Part shown: positions 1-7,496 of the stretch, in pieces
How positions within the stretch are numbered: position 1 is the stretch's first letter
Layout of the letters: each line of letters begins with the position of its first letter
Assembly: GCA_947377625.1 (NCBI GenBank)
Contig: CANCGR010000530.1
Location: forward strand, 1 to 7,508
Length of the DNA: 7,508 nt
Direction: 5' to 3'
From: Gammaproteobacteria bacterium
Lineage (GTDB): Bacteria; Pseudomonadota; Gammaproteobacteria; Pseudomonadales; Pseudohongiellaceae
Made by a program: the position numbers and the translations under genes
Notes under the pieces: model-generated
What the model saw: only the letters and a program-made list of their open reading frames with translations
Databases searched by the model: none
What the model was told of the DNA's origin: nothing

Positions 1-2946
1 CAGATGGGTATCAAAACTGTATTCTTACAAAAAGAAGAAGTAAGCGGAGATTACTCCATTATATATAATACGTTGAACAAGGATACTTCTAACTCTGAGT
101 TGGAAGCCGTTCAGCATATCTACCGCCAGTTACGCGGTTCTGACGCTCCTGATGATGAAACAGCACGTGGCATCATTGAGAAATTGTTCTTCAGTGACAA
201 GCGTTATGACTTAGGTGAAGTAGGTCGTTACAAGATCAACCGTAAGCTCGGTCTTGATATCAACCTGAAGACTAAGGTATTGAGCAGGGAAGATATCATT
301 TCCATCATTAAGTATCTGGTTCGTTTGACCAATGGTAAGGCGGAAATTGATGATATTGATCACTTGAGCAATCGTCGTGTTCGTACTGTAGGTGAGCAGT
401 TGTTTGCCCAGTTCGGAGTTGGTCTTGCCCGTATGGCTCGTACCATCCGCGAACGTATGAACGTTCGTGACAATGAAGTGTTCACGCCAATTGACCTGAT
501 CAATGCGCGTACACTTTCTTCAGTTATCAATTCATTCTTTGGTACTTCGCAGTTATCGCAGTTCCTCGATCAGACCAATCCGCTTTCTGAGATCACGCAC
601 AAGCGTCGTATCTCGGCGCTCGGACCTGGTGGTTTGAGTCGTGAGCGCGCAGGCTTTGAGGTTCGTGACGTACATTATAGCCACTATGGCCGTTTGTGTA
701 CCATTGAAACTCCTGAGGGCCCAAACATTGGTCTTATATCTACACTTTGCGTTCACGCGCAAATCAATGATATGGGATTCATTGAAACTCCTTACCGTAA
801 GGTAAAGGATGGTAGGGTAGACCTGAAAAGCTATAAATACCTGAGTGCAGAAGAGGAAGACCTTGCTAAGATCGCACAGGCCAACATTCCTATGGATGAC
901 AAGGGTAACTTTACTGAAGATAAGATCAAATCACGTCAGACAGGTGACTTCCCGATCCTTGAACCTCAGGAAGTTGAATACATGGACGTTGCACCTAACC
1001 AGATCGTTGGTTTGAGTGCGTCCCTGATTCCGTTCCTTGAGCATGATGATGCCAACCGTGCATTGATGGGATCGAACATGCAACGTCAGGCGGTTCCGCT
1101 GATCAAACCACAGGTGCCGATTGTTGGTACAGGCTTGGAAGCAAAGGCAGCTCGTGACGCTCGTATCCAGATCCACGCTGAAGGCGATGGTGTTGTGGAG
1201 TACGTTGATGCAGATCACATTTATGTACGTTATGACCGTGATGAGAAAGAGCGCCTTGTTTCTTTTGAAGACGATCTTAAGATATATACACTTACCAAGT
1301 ATAAGAAAACCAACCAAAGCACAAGCATCACCTTACGCCCGGCTGTTCGTAAAGGACAGAAAGTAAGAAAAGGCGACTTCCTTACAGAAGGTTATGCTAC
1401 GCAGGAAGGTGAACTGGCTCTTGGCCGTAATCTGAAAGTAGCATTCATGCCTTGGAAGGGGTACAACTTCGAGGATGCGATCGTGATCAATGAAAAAGTT
1501 GTTCGTGACGACTGGTTCACATCGGTGCATATCGATGAGTATGAACTTGAAGTTCGCGATACTAAGCTGGGTGAGGAAGAGTTGACTCCAGATATACCAA
1601 ACGTATCGGAAGAAGCGACTAAGGATCTTGATGAGCATGGTATTATCCGTATCGGTGCCCACGTTAAGGAAGGCGATATCCTGATCGGTAAGATCACTCC
1701 AAAGGGCGAAACTGACCCAACTCCTGAAGAAAAACTGCTTCGTGCGATCTTCGGTGATAAGGCTGGTGATGCTAAAGATGCTTCTTTGAAAGCTCCAAGT
1801 GGAACTGAAGGTATCGTTATCAGCAAGCAGCTGTTCCAGCGCGCTAAAAAAGACAAAAACTCAAAAGTTCGTGAAAAAGCTGCGATTGAGAAAATTGATA
1901 AAACACACGACAAGAATAAGGAAGAGTTGAAAGGCTTCCTGCTTGAAAAACTGATGATCTTGTTGAAAGACAGGAACTCATTGGGTGTTACCAATAACTT
2001 TGGTGAAACTGTCCTGAGCAAGGGTGGTAAATTCAACTCGAAGACTTTAGGTTCTATCGATTACGCTAATGTTAACCCATTAGGCTGGACCGGTGAAGCT
2101 GAAACTGACGGATTGATCAACCAGTTGTTGCACAATTACAACATCAAGTTCAACGAAGAAATAGGCCGTTACAAACGTGAGAAATTCAACCTGAGCATCG
2201 GTGACGAATTACCAGCGGGCGTATTGAAACTGGCTAAAGTTTATCTCGCCAGCAAGCGTAAGCTGAAGGTGGGTGATAAAATGGCGGGTCGTCACGGTAA
2301 CAAGGGTATTGTTGCAAGGATAGTGCGTGAAGAAGACATGCCGTTCCTGGAAGATGGTACTCCGGTTGACGTTGTACTGAATCCACTTGGTGTACCTTCC
2401 CGTATGAACCTTGGTCAGATCTATGAAACTATCTTAGGTTGGGCCGGTGAAAAATTGGGTATCAAGTTCGCTACACCAATCTTCGATGGTGCTTCGGTTA
2501 AGGAAATTGAAGATCTAATTATTAAGGCTGAATTGCCGGACTTTGGTCACACCTTCCTTTATGACGGTGAAACCGGTGAGCGATTCCACCAGAAAGCAAC
2601 TGTGGGTATCATTTACATCATTAAACTGCACCACATGGTGGACGATAAGATGCACGCGCGTTCTATCGGACCGTACAGTCTCATTACACAGCAGCCGCTG
2701 GGTGGTAAGGCACAGTTCGGTGGTCAGCGTTTTGGTGAGATGGAGGTTTGGGCACTTGAGGCATATGGTGCATCCAACATCCTGCAGGAATTACTGACAC
2801 TGAAATCAGATGATATCATAGGCCGTGCAAAAACTTATGAAGCAATTGTTAAGGGAGACAATGTACCTAAGGCAGGTATACCAGAATCCTTCAACGTATT
2901 GGTGAATGAGTTGAGAGGCTTAGGCCTCGAACTTAAATTCGAGTAG
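1..2946 (+). CDS. rpoB: DNA-directed RNA polymerase subunit beta, 5'-truncated by the window edge
   Basis: This is the beta subunit of RNA polymerase, which with beta-prime forms the active-site cleft and carries out RNA synthesis in the cytoplasm. The frame is open from base 1, so the ATG at 4 is an internal Met and the true start lies upstream. By alignment from memory to E. coli RpoB (1342 aa), about 290-330 N-terminal residues are missing, including the first beta lobes. Visible landmarks, in order, are: the rifampicin region at 541-621 (GTSQLSQFLDQ to RRISAL); IETPEGPNIGLI at 703-738; YNFEDA, with the Glu-Asp pair at 1471-1476; the flap region ITPKGETDPTPEEKLLRAIFG near 1690-1755; a charged Lys-rich insertion-like stretch near 1846-2180; GDKMAGRHGNKG, with catalytic-region lysines at 2278-2280 and 2302-2304 (E. 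coli K1065 and K1073); DDKMHARS, with the His at 2653-2655 (E. coli H1237); and the C-terminal clamp block GGKAQFGGQRFGEMEVWALEAYGA followed by PESFNVL. The frame ends at TAG 2944-2946. rpoC follows after 122 bases on the same strand, the usual rpoBC operon order. Identity is certain; the symbol follows E. coli usage. Confidence 0.98.
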   Translation, partial: QMGIKTVFLQKEEVSGDYSIIYNTLNKDTSNSELEAVQHIYRQLRGSDAPDDETARGIIEKLFFSDKRYDLGEVGRYKINRKLGLDINLKTKVLSREDIISIIKYLVRLTNGKAEIDDIDHLSNRRVRTVGEQLFAQFGVGLARMARTIRERMNVRDNEVFTPIDLINARTLSSVINSFFGTSQLSQFLDQTNPLSEITHKRRISALGPGGLSRERAGFEVRDVHYSHYGRLCTIETPEGPNIGLISTLCVHAQINDMGFIETPYRKVKDGRVDLKSYKYLSAEEEDLAKIAQANIPMDDKGNFTEDKIKSRQTGDFPILEPQEVEYMDVAPNQIVGLSASLIPFLEHDDANRALMGSNMQRQAVPLIKPQVPIVGTGLEAKAARDARIQIHAEGDGVVEYVDADHIYVRYDRDEKERLVSFEDDLKIYTLTKYKKTNQSTSITLRPAVRKGQKVRKGDFLTEGYATQEGELALGRNLKVAFMPWKGYNFEDAIVINEKVVRDDWFTSVHIDEYELEVRDTKLGEEELTPDIPNVSEEATKDLDEHGIIRIGAHVKEGDILIGKITPKGETDPTPEEKLLRAIFGDKAGDAKDASLKAPSGTEGIVISKQLFQRAKKDKNSKVREKAAIEKIDKTHDKNKEELKGFLLEKLMILLKDRNSLGVTNNFGETVLSKGGKFNSKTLGSIDYANVNPLGWTGEAETDGLINQLLHNYNIKFNEEIGRYKREKFNLSIGDELPAGVLKLAKVYLASKRKLKVGDKMAGRHGNKGIVARIVREEDMPFLEDGTPVDVVLNPLGVPSRMNLGQIYETILGWAGEKLGIKFATPIFDGASVKEIEDLIIKAELPDFGHTFLYDGETGERFHQKATVGIIYIIKLHHMVDDKMHARSIGPYSLITQQPLGGKAQFGGQRFGEMEVWALEAYGASNILQELLTLKSDDIIGRAKTYEAIVKGDNVPKAGIPESFNVLVNELRGLGLELKFE

Positions 2947-2954
2947 GAGAAATT

Positions 2955-2992
2955 GTTAATCCAGAGCCGCATTAATTGTGGCTCTGGATAAC
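2955..2992 (+). promoter_or_regulatory. Strong RNA hairpin between rpoB and rpoC
   Basis: A 13-bp stem pairs 2959-2971 (ATCCAGAGCCGCA) with 2977-2989 (TGTGGCTCTGGAT) around the 5-base loop TTAAT, with a single G-U pair. Three further pairs (GTT with AAC) can form outside it if one A bulges. The stem starts 12 bases after the rpoB stop. No U-tract follows directly: the next T run is T5 at 3006-3010, 16 bases beyond the stem, so it does not fit a standard intrinsic terminator. It could be an RNase processing site, an mRNA-stabilising 3' end for rpoB or a partial attenuator. The structure is seen in the sequence; the role is inference. Confidence 0.6.
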
Positions 2993-3022
2993 ATTAGTGC
3001 AATTCTTTTTCCTGATTCAAAA

Positions 3023-3088
3023 ATGAAAAGACGTAAGCATAACGTCTCTACAACTAAAACAATTAAAAATGGCTATAAAGAAAGATAA
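3023..3088 (+). CDS. Possible 21-codon basic leader peptide overlapping the rpoC start (doubtful)
   Basis: An ATG at 3023 opens a 21-codon frame that ends at TAA 3086-3088. It is out of frame with rpoC and overlaps its first 20 bases. The peptide begins MKRRKHNVSTTK, and 9 of its 21 residues are Lys, Arg or His. Its ATG is preceded by CAAAA, an A-rich context similar to that of rpoC. If translated, it would compete with, or be coupled to, rpoC initiation. An open frame of this length in AT-rich DNA is easily a chance event, and I recognise no homologue. It is listed only because its position could matter for rpoC expression. Confidence 0.12.
   Translation: MKRRKHNVSTTKTIKNGYKER
3029..3047 (+). 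promoter_or_regulatory. Small hairpin just upstream of the rpoC start
   Basis: AGACGT (3029-3034) is complementary to ACGTCT (3042-3047) across a 7-base loop, giving a perfect 6-bp stem that ends 21 bases before the rpoC ATG. It is modest in strength and might arise by chance. Its position would leave the A-rich initiation region single-stranded, which would favour ribosome access. No known regulator site was recognised. Confidence 0.3.
3048..3071 (+). promoter_or_regulatory. A-rich, Shine-Dalgarno-less translation start of rpoC
   Basis: The 20 bases before ATG 3069 are almost all A, C and T (ACAACTAAAACAATTAAAA) and contain no GGAG-like sequence. Bacteroidota commonly start translation without Shine-Dalgarno pairing and favour A-rich, unstructured sequence just before the start codon, and this site fits that pattern. 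It supports the chosen start and the phylum assignment. Confidence 0.6.
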
Positions 3089-6000
3089 CAGGCCAAGGCC
3101 TGGGTTCAGTAAAATTACCATCAGTCTCGCGTCGCCAGATGCGATATTGGATCGCTCTTATGGCGAAGTGTTAAAGCCGGAAACTATTAATTACCGTACT
3201 TACAAGCCAGAGCGTGACGGCTTGTTTTGCGAAAAAATATTCGGCCCGGTTAAGGATTACGAGTGCTTCTGCGGAAAGTATAAGCGTATCCGTTACAAGG
3301 GTATTGTGTGCGACCGTTGTGGTGTTGAAGTGACTGAAAAGAAAGTACGTCGCGAGCGCCTTGGTCACATTAAGCTTGTGGTACCAATTGTACACATTTG
3401 GTATTTCAAGAGCTTACCTAATAAAATAGGCTACCTTTTGGGTGTAAGCTCCAAGAAAATGGAGAGCATTGTTTACTATGAGCGTTATGTAGTAGTAAGT
3501 GCTGGCGAGGCGGAAGAAATGATCCGTACCAAGCTGAACCTTAAGGAGTCTGAAAGCACACATCAGCAATTATTGACAGAAGACGAATATCTGGAAATAT
3601 TGGATGCCTTACCAAAGGAAAACCAATACCTGCCAGATGAAGATCCTAATAAATTCATCGGAAAGATGGGTGCTGAAGCAGTTCAGCAACTGTTGTCGAG
3701 GATTGACCTCGATAAGCTTTCTTATGACCTTCGTAACGCAGCTGCCAACGAGACCTCTCAACAGCGTAAGCAGGAAGCATTGAAACGCCTTAGCGTTGTA
3801 GAAGCTTTCCGTGATGCGAATACCCGTATTGAAAACCGCCTGGAGTGGATGGTTATGCAATACATTCCGGTTATTCCACCAGAATTACGCCCGTTGGTTC
3901 CATTGGATGGTGGTCGTTTCGCTTCCTCTGATCTGAATGACCTTTATCGTCGTGTTATTATCCGTAATAACCGTTTAAAGCGTTTGATAGAAATTAAAGC
4001 TCCTGAAGTAATCTTACGTAATGAAAAACGTATGTTACAGGAAGCTGTGGATTCCCTGTTCGATAACAGCCGTAAATCTAATGCCGTTAAGGCTGAAGGT
4101 GGTCGTGCGCTGAAATCACTTTCAGATGTACTGAAAGGTAAACAAGGTCGTTTCCGCCAGAATCTGTTGGGTAAACGTGTTGACTATTCTGGTCGTTCGG
4201 TTATCGTGGTAGGTCCTGAAATGAAATTGCATGAGTGTGGTCTACCTAAGGATATGGCTGCGGAATTGTTCAAACCGTTCATCATCCGTAAGCTTATTGA
4301 AAGAGGTATAGTTAAAACGGTTAAGAGCGCTAAAAAACTCGTTGAGCGTAAGGAAGCTGTGGTTTGGGATATTCTTGAGAACATCCTGAAAGGCCATCCT
4401 ATCATGCTTAACCGTGCCCCGACGCTTCACCGTTTGTCTATACAGGCTTTCCAGCCAAAACTGATCGAAGGAAAGGCAATCCAACTTCACCCACTCGTTT
4501 GTTCGGCGTTCAATGCGGATTTCGATGGTGACCAGATGGCGGTTCACGTTCCTTTGAGTAATGCGGCTATTCTTGAAGCTCAAATATTAATGCTGGCTTC
4601 ACATAACATTCTTAACCCACAGAATGGTACGCCAATTACCCTGCCTTCACAGGACATGGTACTCGGTCTGTATTATATCTCTAAGGGTAAGAAATCAACT
4701 GATACTGAAAAGGTAAAAGGCGAAAACAAAGCATACTATAGTTCTGAAGAAGTAGTTATTGCACATAATGAAGGTCGTGCTGATCTTCATGCCTGGATCA
4801 AGATCAAGGCAAATATGCGTGATGCTGAAGGCAACCTGAAGATGCAGTTCATTGAAACAACTGTAGGTCGCGTTATCTTTAACCAATATGTACCTAAGGA
4901 AAATGGTTTCGTAAATGCACTGCTTACAAAGAAGTCTTTACGTGAGATCATCGGTTCTATCCTTAAAAATACCAACATCCCTAAAACAGTGCAGTTCCTC
5001 GATGACATCAAGACACTCGGGTTCCGTACAGCATTCCGTGGTGGATTGTCGTTTAACATTAAGGATCTTACTGTTCCTGATGTTAAGGAGCAATTGATCG
5101 CCAATGCACAGGTGGAAGTTGACGAAGTTTGGGATAACTACAACATGGGTCTTATCACGAATAACGAGCGTTATAATCAGGTAATTGATATCTGGTCTCG
5201 CGTAGATACCCGTGTAACTGAAACGCTTATTCGTGAGATGGCAGCTGATAAACAAGGTTTTAACTCTGTTTACATGATGCTTGACTCGGGTGCGCGTGGT
5301 TCTAAACAGCAGGTAAAACAGCTTGCCGGTTTGAGAGGACTTATGGCTAAACCACGTCGTAGTGGTTCGTCAGGGTCTGAAATCATTGAAAATCCGATCC
5401 TTTCTAACTTTAAGGTTGGTTTGAGTGTATTGGAGTACTTTATCTCTACCCATGGTGCCCGTAAGGGTCTTGCGGATACCGCCCTTAAAACAGCGGATGC
5501 GGGTTACCTTACTCGTCGTCTAGTTGACGTTGCTCAGGATGTGGTTATTACATTCGAAGATTGTGGTACCCTCCGTGGTATTGCTACTTCAGCTCTGAAA
5601 GATAACGAAGATATAGTTGAACCATTATATGATCGTATCCTTGGTCGTACATCATTGCACAATGTGTATGACCCAATCAGCGAAGAATTACTGGCAACTG
5701 CCGGTGAAGAGATCACTGAAGATGTGGCCAGGCGCATTGAAGAAAGTGGTATTGAAACAGTAGAAATACGTTCTGTACTTACTTGCGAAAGCCGTCGTGG
5801 TGTATGTTCAAAATGTTATGGTAAGAACCTTGCTACCGGATACTTTACCCAGAAGGGTGATGCAGTAGGTATCATTGCCGCTCAGTCAATTGGTGAGCCA
5901 GGTACACAGTTGACACTTCGTACCTTCCACGTGGGTGGTGTGGCGAACTCGTCATCTACTGAATCTCAGATGGTCGCCCGTTTCGATGGTACTATCCAGT

Positions 6001-7391
6001 TCGATGGTCTTCGTACTACCAAGTATAAAGATGAATCAGGCGAAGAGCAGATTATTGTAATCGGCCGTACGGGTGAAGTGCGTATCGTGGATATTGCTAA
6101 CGATCGTCTGTTGATTACCAATAACGTTCCTTACGGTTCTATTCTTAAGATAAGCAATGGCAAGAAAATTGCCAAGGGCGAAGTGATTTGTACATGGGAT
6201 CCGTTCAATGCGGTAATCATCTCTGAAATCAGTGGTACCGTTAAGTTCGATAGCGTAATCGATGGTGTTACTTACCGCGAAGAGTCTGACGAGCAGACAG
6301 GTCACCGTGAGAAAGTGGTTATTGAAACAAAAGATAAGACTAAGATCCCGGCCATCATTGTAGAAGGCAAGGAGCAAAAGTTATATAACTTACCGGTGGG
6401 TTCTCACATTGTGGTAAACGTTGACGATACAGTTCATAACGGACAGGTACTTGTAAAAATACCACGTGTTATGGGTCGTAGCCGAGATATCACGGGTGGT
6501 CTTCCAAGGGTAACAGAGTTGTTTGAAGCACGTAACCCGAGCAATCCGGCCATCGTTGCGGAAATCGACGGTGTGGTTGCATTCGGTAGTGTTAAACGCG
6601 GTAACCGTGAAATTATAGTTGAGTCTCGCGAAGGTATGGTTAAGAAATACCTCGTTCCACTTACACGTCATATCATGGTTCAGGACGGTGACTTCGTAAA
6701 AGCAGGTACATCACTTTCTGATGGAGCTACAACGCCAAGCGATATCCTGTCTATCAAAGGACCTTTCGCAGTTCAGGAATATCTGGTAAATGAAATTCAG
6801 GAAGTATATCGTTTGCAGGGTGTGAAGATCAATGATAAACACATTGAGGTGATTGTTCGTCAGATGATGCGTAAGGTAAACATCGTTGATCCTGGTGATA
6901 CTAAATTCCTTGAAGAAGATACAGTTGATAAGTTCGATTTCATGGACGAAAACGACTGGATCTATGACAAGAAGGTAGTAACTGAATCAGGTAATTCTGA
7001 GAAGTTACACCCAGGACAGATTGTTACCCTCCGCGAACTCCGCGAAGAAAACAGCGGCCTGCGTCGTGCAGATAAAAAGCTGGTTGAATACCGTGATGCT
7101 AACCCTGCAACTTCGTCACCAATGTTGTTAGGTATTACCAAGGCGTCATTGGGTACACAAAGCTGGATCTCAGCTGCGTCCTTCCAGGAAACAACCAAGG
7201 TATTATCACAGGCAGCGATCAACGGTAAATCAGATAGCCTTGTAGGCTTGAAGGAAAACGTTATCACTGGTAACCTGATTCCAGCCGGTACTGGTATGCG
7301 TGATTTCGATGACATGATTGTTGGTTCAAAAGAAGAGTTTGACCTCCTCATGGCTAACAAAGATGTACTTCAGTTCGACGAAGAAGAATAA
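3069..7391 (+). CDS. rpoC: DNA-directed RNA polymerase subunit beta-prime, complete
   Basis: This is the beta-prime subunit of RNA polymerase, carrying the catalytic Mg2+ site and the clamp. It has 1440 residues against 1407 in E. coli. The start MAIKKDNRPRPGF leads directly into the conserved N-terminal block (EVLKPETINYRTYKPERDGLF), so ATG 3069 is well placed. Zinc site 1 is C66, C68, C81 and C84. RPLVPLDGGRFASSDLNDLYRR and the GKQGRFRQNLLGKRVDYSGRS block follow. The Mg2+ triad NADFDGD has D484, D486 and D488 (bases 4518-4532). The bridge helix, around HGARKGLADTALKTA, begins near residue 795. Zinc site 2 is C832, C906, C913 and C916, with the same 74/7/3 spacing as E. coli. The trigger loop QLTLRTFHVGG has R951 and H954 (E. 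coli R933 and H936), with L950 replacing Met932. A long insert of about 175 residues (about 961-1136) follows, comparable to E. coli SI3. After VYRLQGVKINDKHIEVIVRQ there is an acidic/charged stretch (about 1280-1352) some 40 residues longer than in E. coli, and then LLGITKASL and the C-terminal ENVITGNLIPAGTG. The tail is acidic (DEEE). There are no frameshifts or internal stops. It probably shares its main transcript with rpoB and ends at the terminator 22 bases downstream. Confidence 0.99.
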   Translation: MAIKKDNRPRPGFSKITISLASPDAILDRSYGEVLKPETINYRTYKPERDGLFCEKIFGPVKDYECFCGKYKRIRYKGIVCDRCGVEVTEKKVRRERLGHIKLVVPIVHIWYFKSLPNKIGYLLGVSSKKMESIVYYERYVVVSAGEAEEMIRTKLNLKESESTHQQLLTEDEYLEILDALPKENQYLPDEDPNKFIGKMGAEAVQQLLSRIDLDKLSYDLRNAAANETSQQRKQEALKRLSVVEAFRDANTRIENRLEWMVMQYIPVIPPELRPLVPLDGGRFASSDLNDLYRRVIIRNNRLKRLIEIKAPEVILRNEKRMLQEAVDSLFDNSRKSNAVKAEGGRALKSLSDVLKGKQGRFRQNLLGKRVDYSGRSVIVVGPEMKLHECGLPKDMAAELFKPFIIRKLIERGIVKTVKSAKKLVERKEAVVWDILENILKGHPIMLNRAPTLHRLSIQAFQPKLIEGKAIQLHPLVCSAFNADFDGDQMAVHVPLSNAAILEAQILMLASHNILNPQNGTPITLPSQDMVLGLYYISKGKKSTDTEKVKGENKAYYSSEEVVIAHNEGRADLHAWIKIKANMRDAEGNLKMQFIETTVGRVIFNQYVPKENGFVNALLTKKSLREIIGSILKNTNIPKTVQFLDDIKTLGFRTAFRGGLSFNIKDLTVPDVKEQLIANAQVEVDEVWDNYNMGLITNNERYNQVIDIWSRVDTRVTETLIREMAADKQGFNSVYMMLDSGARGSKQQVKQLAGLRGLMAKPRRSGSSGSEIIENPILSNFKVGLSVLEYFISTHGARKGLADTALKTADAGYLTRRLVDVAQDVVITFEDCGTLRGIATSALKDNEDIVEPLYDRILGRTSLHNVYDPISEELLATAGEEITEDVARRIEESGIETVEIRSVLTCESRRGVCSKCYGKNLATGYFTQKGDAVGIIAAQSIGEPGTQLTLRTFHVGGVANSSSTESQMVARFDGTIQFDGLRTTKYKDESGEEQIIVIGRTGEVRIVDIANDRLLITNNVPYGSILKISNGKKIAKGEVICTWDPFNAVIISEISGTVKFDSVIDGVTYREESDEQTGHREKVVIETKDKTKIPAIIVEGKEQKLYNLPVGSHIVVNVDDTVHNGQVLVKIPRVMGRSRDITGGLPRVTELFEARNPSNPAIVAEIDGVVAFGSVKRGNREIIVESREGMVKKYLVPLTRHIMVQDGDFVKAGTSLSDGATTPSDILSIKGPFAVQEYLVNEIQEVYRLQGVKINDKHIEVIVRQMMRKVNIVDPGDTKFLEEDTVDKFDFMDENDWIYDKKVVTESGNSEKLHPGQIVTLRELREENSGLRRADKKLVEYRDANPATSSPMLLGITKASLGTQSWISAASFQETTKVLSQAAINGKSDSLVGLKENVITGNLIPAGTGMRDFDDMIVGSKEEFDLLMANKDVLQFDEEE

Positions 7392-7413
7392 GAATTTGAA
7401 TGTGATATTTTGC

Positions 7414-7454
7414 AACAGCCGCTCCAGTTTTTATGGGGCGGCTGTTTTGTTTTT
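7414..7454 (+). terminator. Rho-independent terminator after rpoC
   Basis: A 12-bp stem pairs AACAGCCGCTCC (7414-7425) with GGGGCGGCTGTT (7435-7446), with one G-U pair. An extra A-T pair can close the loop, leaving GTTTTTA. The 3' side runs into TTTTGTTTTT (7445-7454). It lies 22 bases past the rpoC stop. There is no A-run on the left side of the stem, so it acts for + strand transcription only. It marks the end of the rpoB-rpoC transcript. Confidence 0.92.
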
Positions 7455-7465
7455 GGGCAATTCAG

Positions 7466-7496
7466 TTTGCTTTTTTCGGATGTTTTCTTAACTTTA
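7466..7496 (+). promoter_or_regulatory. Candidate Bacteroidota-type promoter for a downstream gene
   Basis: TTTG at 7466-7469 is followed, after a 19-base spacer, by TAACTTTA at 7489-7496. The Bacteroidota housekeeping promoter is known as TTTG or TTG near -33 and TAnnTTTG near -7, with a spacer of about 19-20 bases. This site matches all but the last base of the -7 element. It lies directly after the rpoC terminator in AT-rich DNA, a sensible place for a promoter serving a gene beyond the window. Because the region is T-rich, a chance match is quite possible. Confidence 0.35.

Noticed and set aside
4..6. ATG at base 4 as the true start of rpoB.
   Set aside because: The frame continues open to base 1, and the conserved N-terminal third of beta is absent, so this is an internal methionine.
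1995..2002. TAACTTTG, a perfect -7 promoter element, inside rpoB.
   Set aside because: The nearest suitable upstream TTG (1981-1983) is only 11 bases away, too close for a -33 element, and the site codes for conserved beta sequence (NNFGE). Probably chance.
1392..2036. A long open frame of 214 codons on the - strand inside rpoB, and similar - strand frames within rpoC.
   Set aside because: They lie entirely within clearly conserved rpoB/rpoC coding sequence on the other strand, show low-complexity Ser/Leu/Arg-rich translations and resemble no family. They are shadows of the real codon pattern.
2959..3010. Intergenic hairpin plus T5 run as a full intrinsic terminator ending rpoB transcription.
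   Set aside because: The T run begins 16 bases after the stem, outside the spacing needed for intrinsic termination. No Bacteroidota-type promoter was seen in the gap to drive rpoC separately.
7457..7476. GCAA/TTGC mini-hairpin followed by T6 after the main terminator, as a second terminator.
   Set aside because: The stem is only 4 bp and AT-containing, so too weak to act as a terminator on its own. The T run can be explained by the AT-rich tail.
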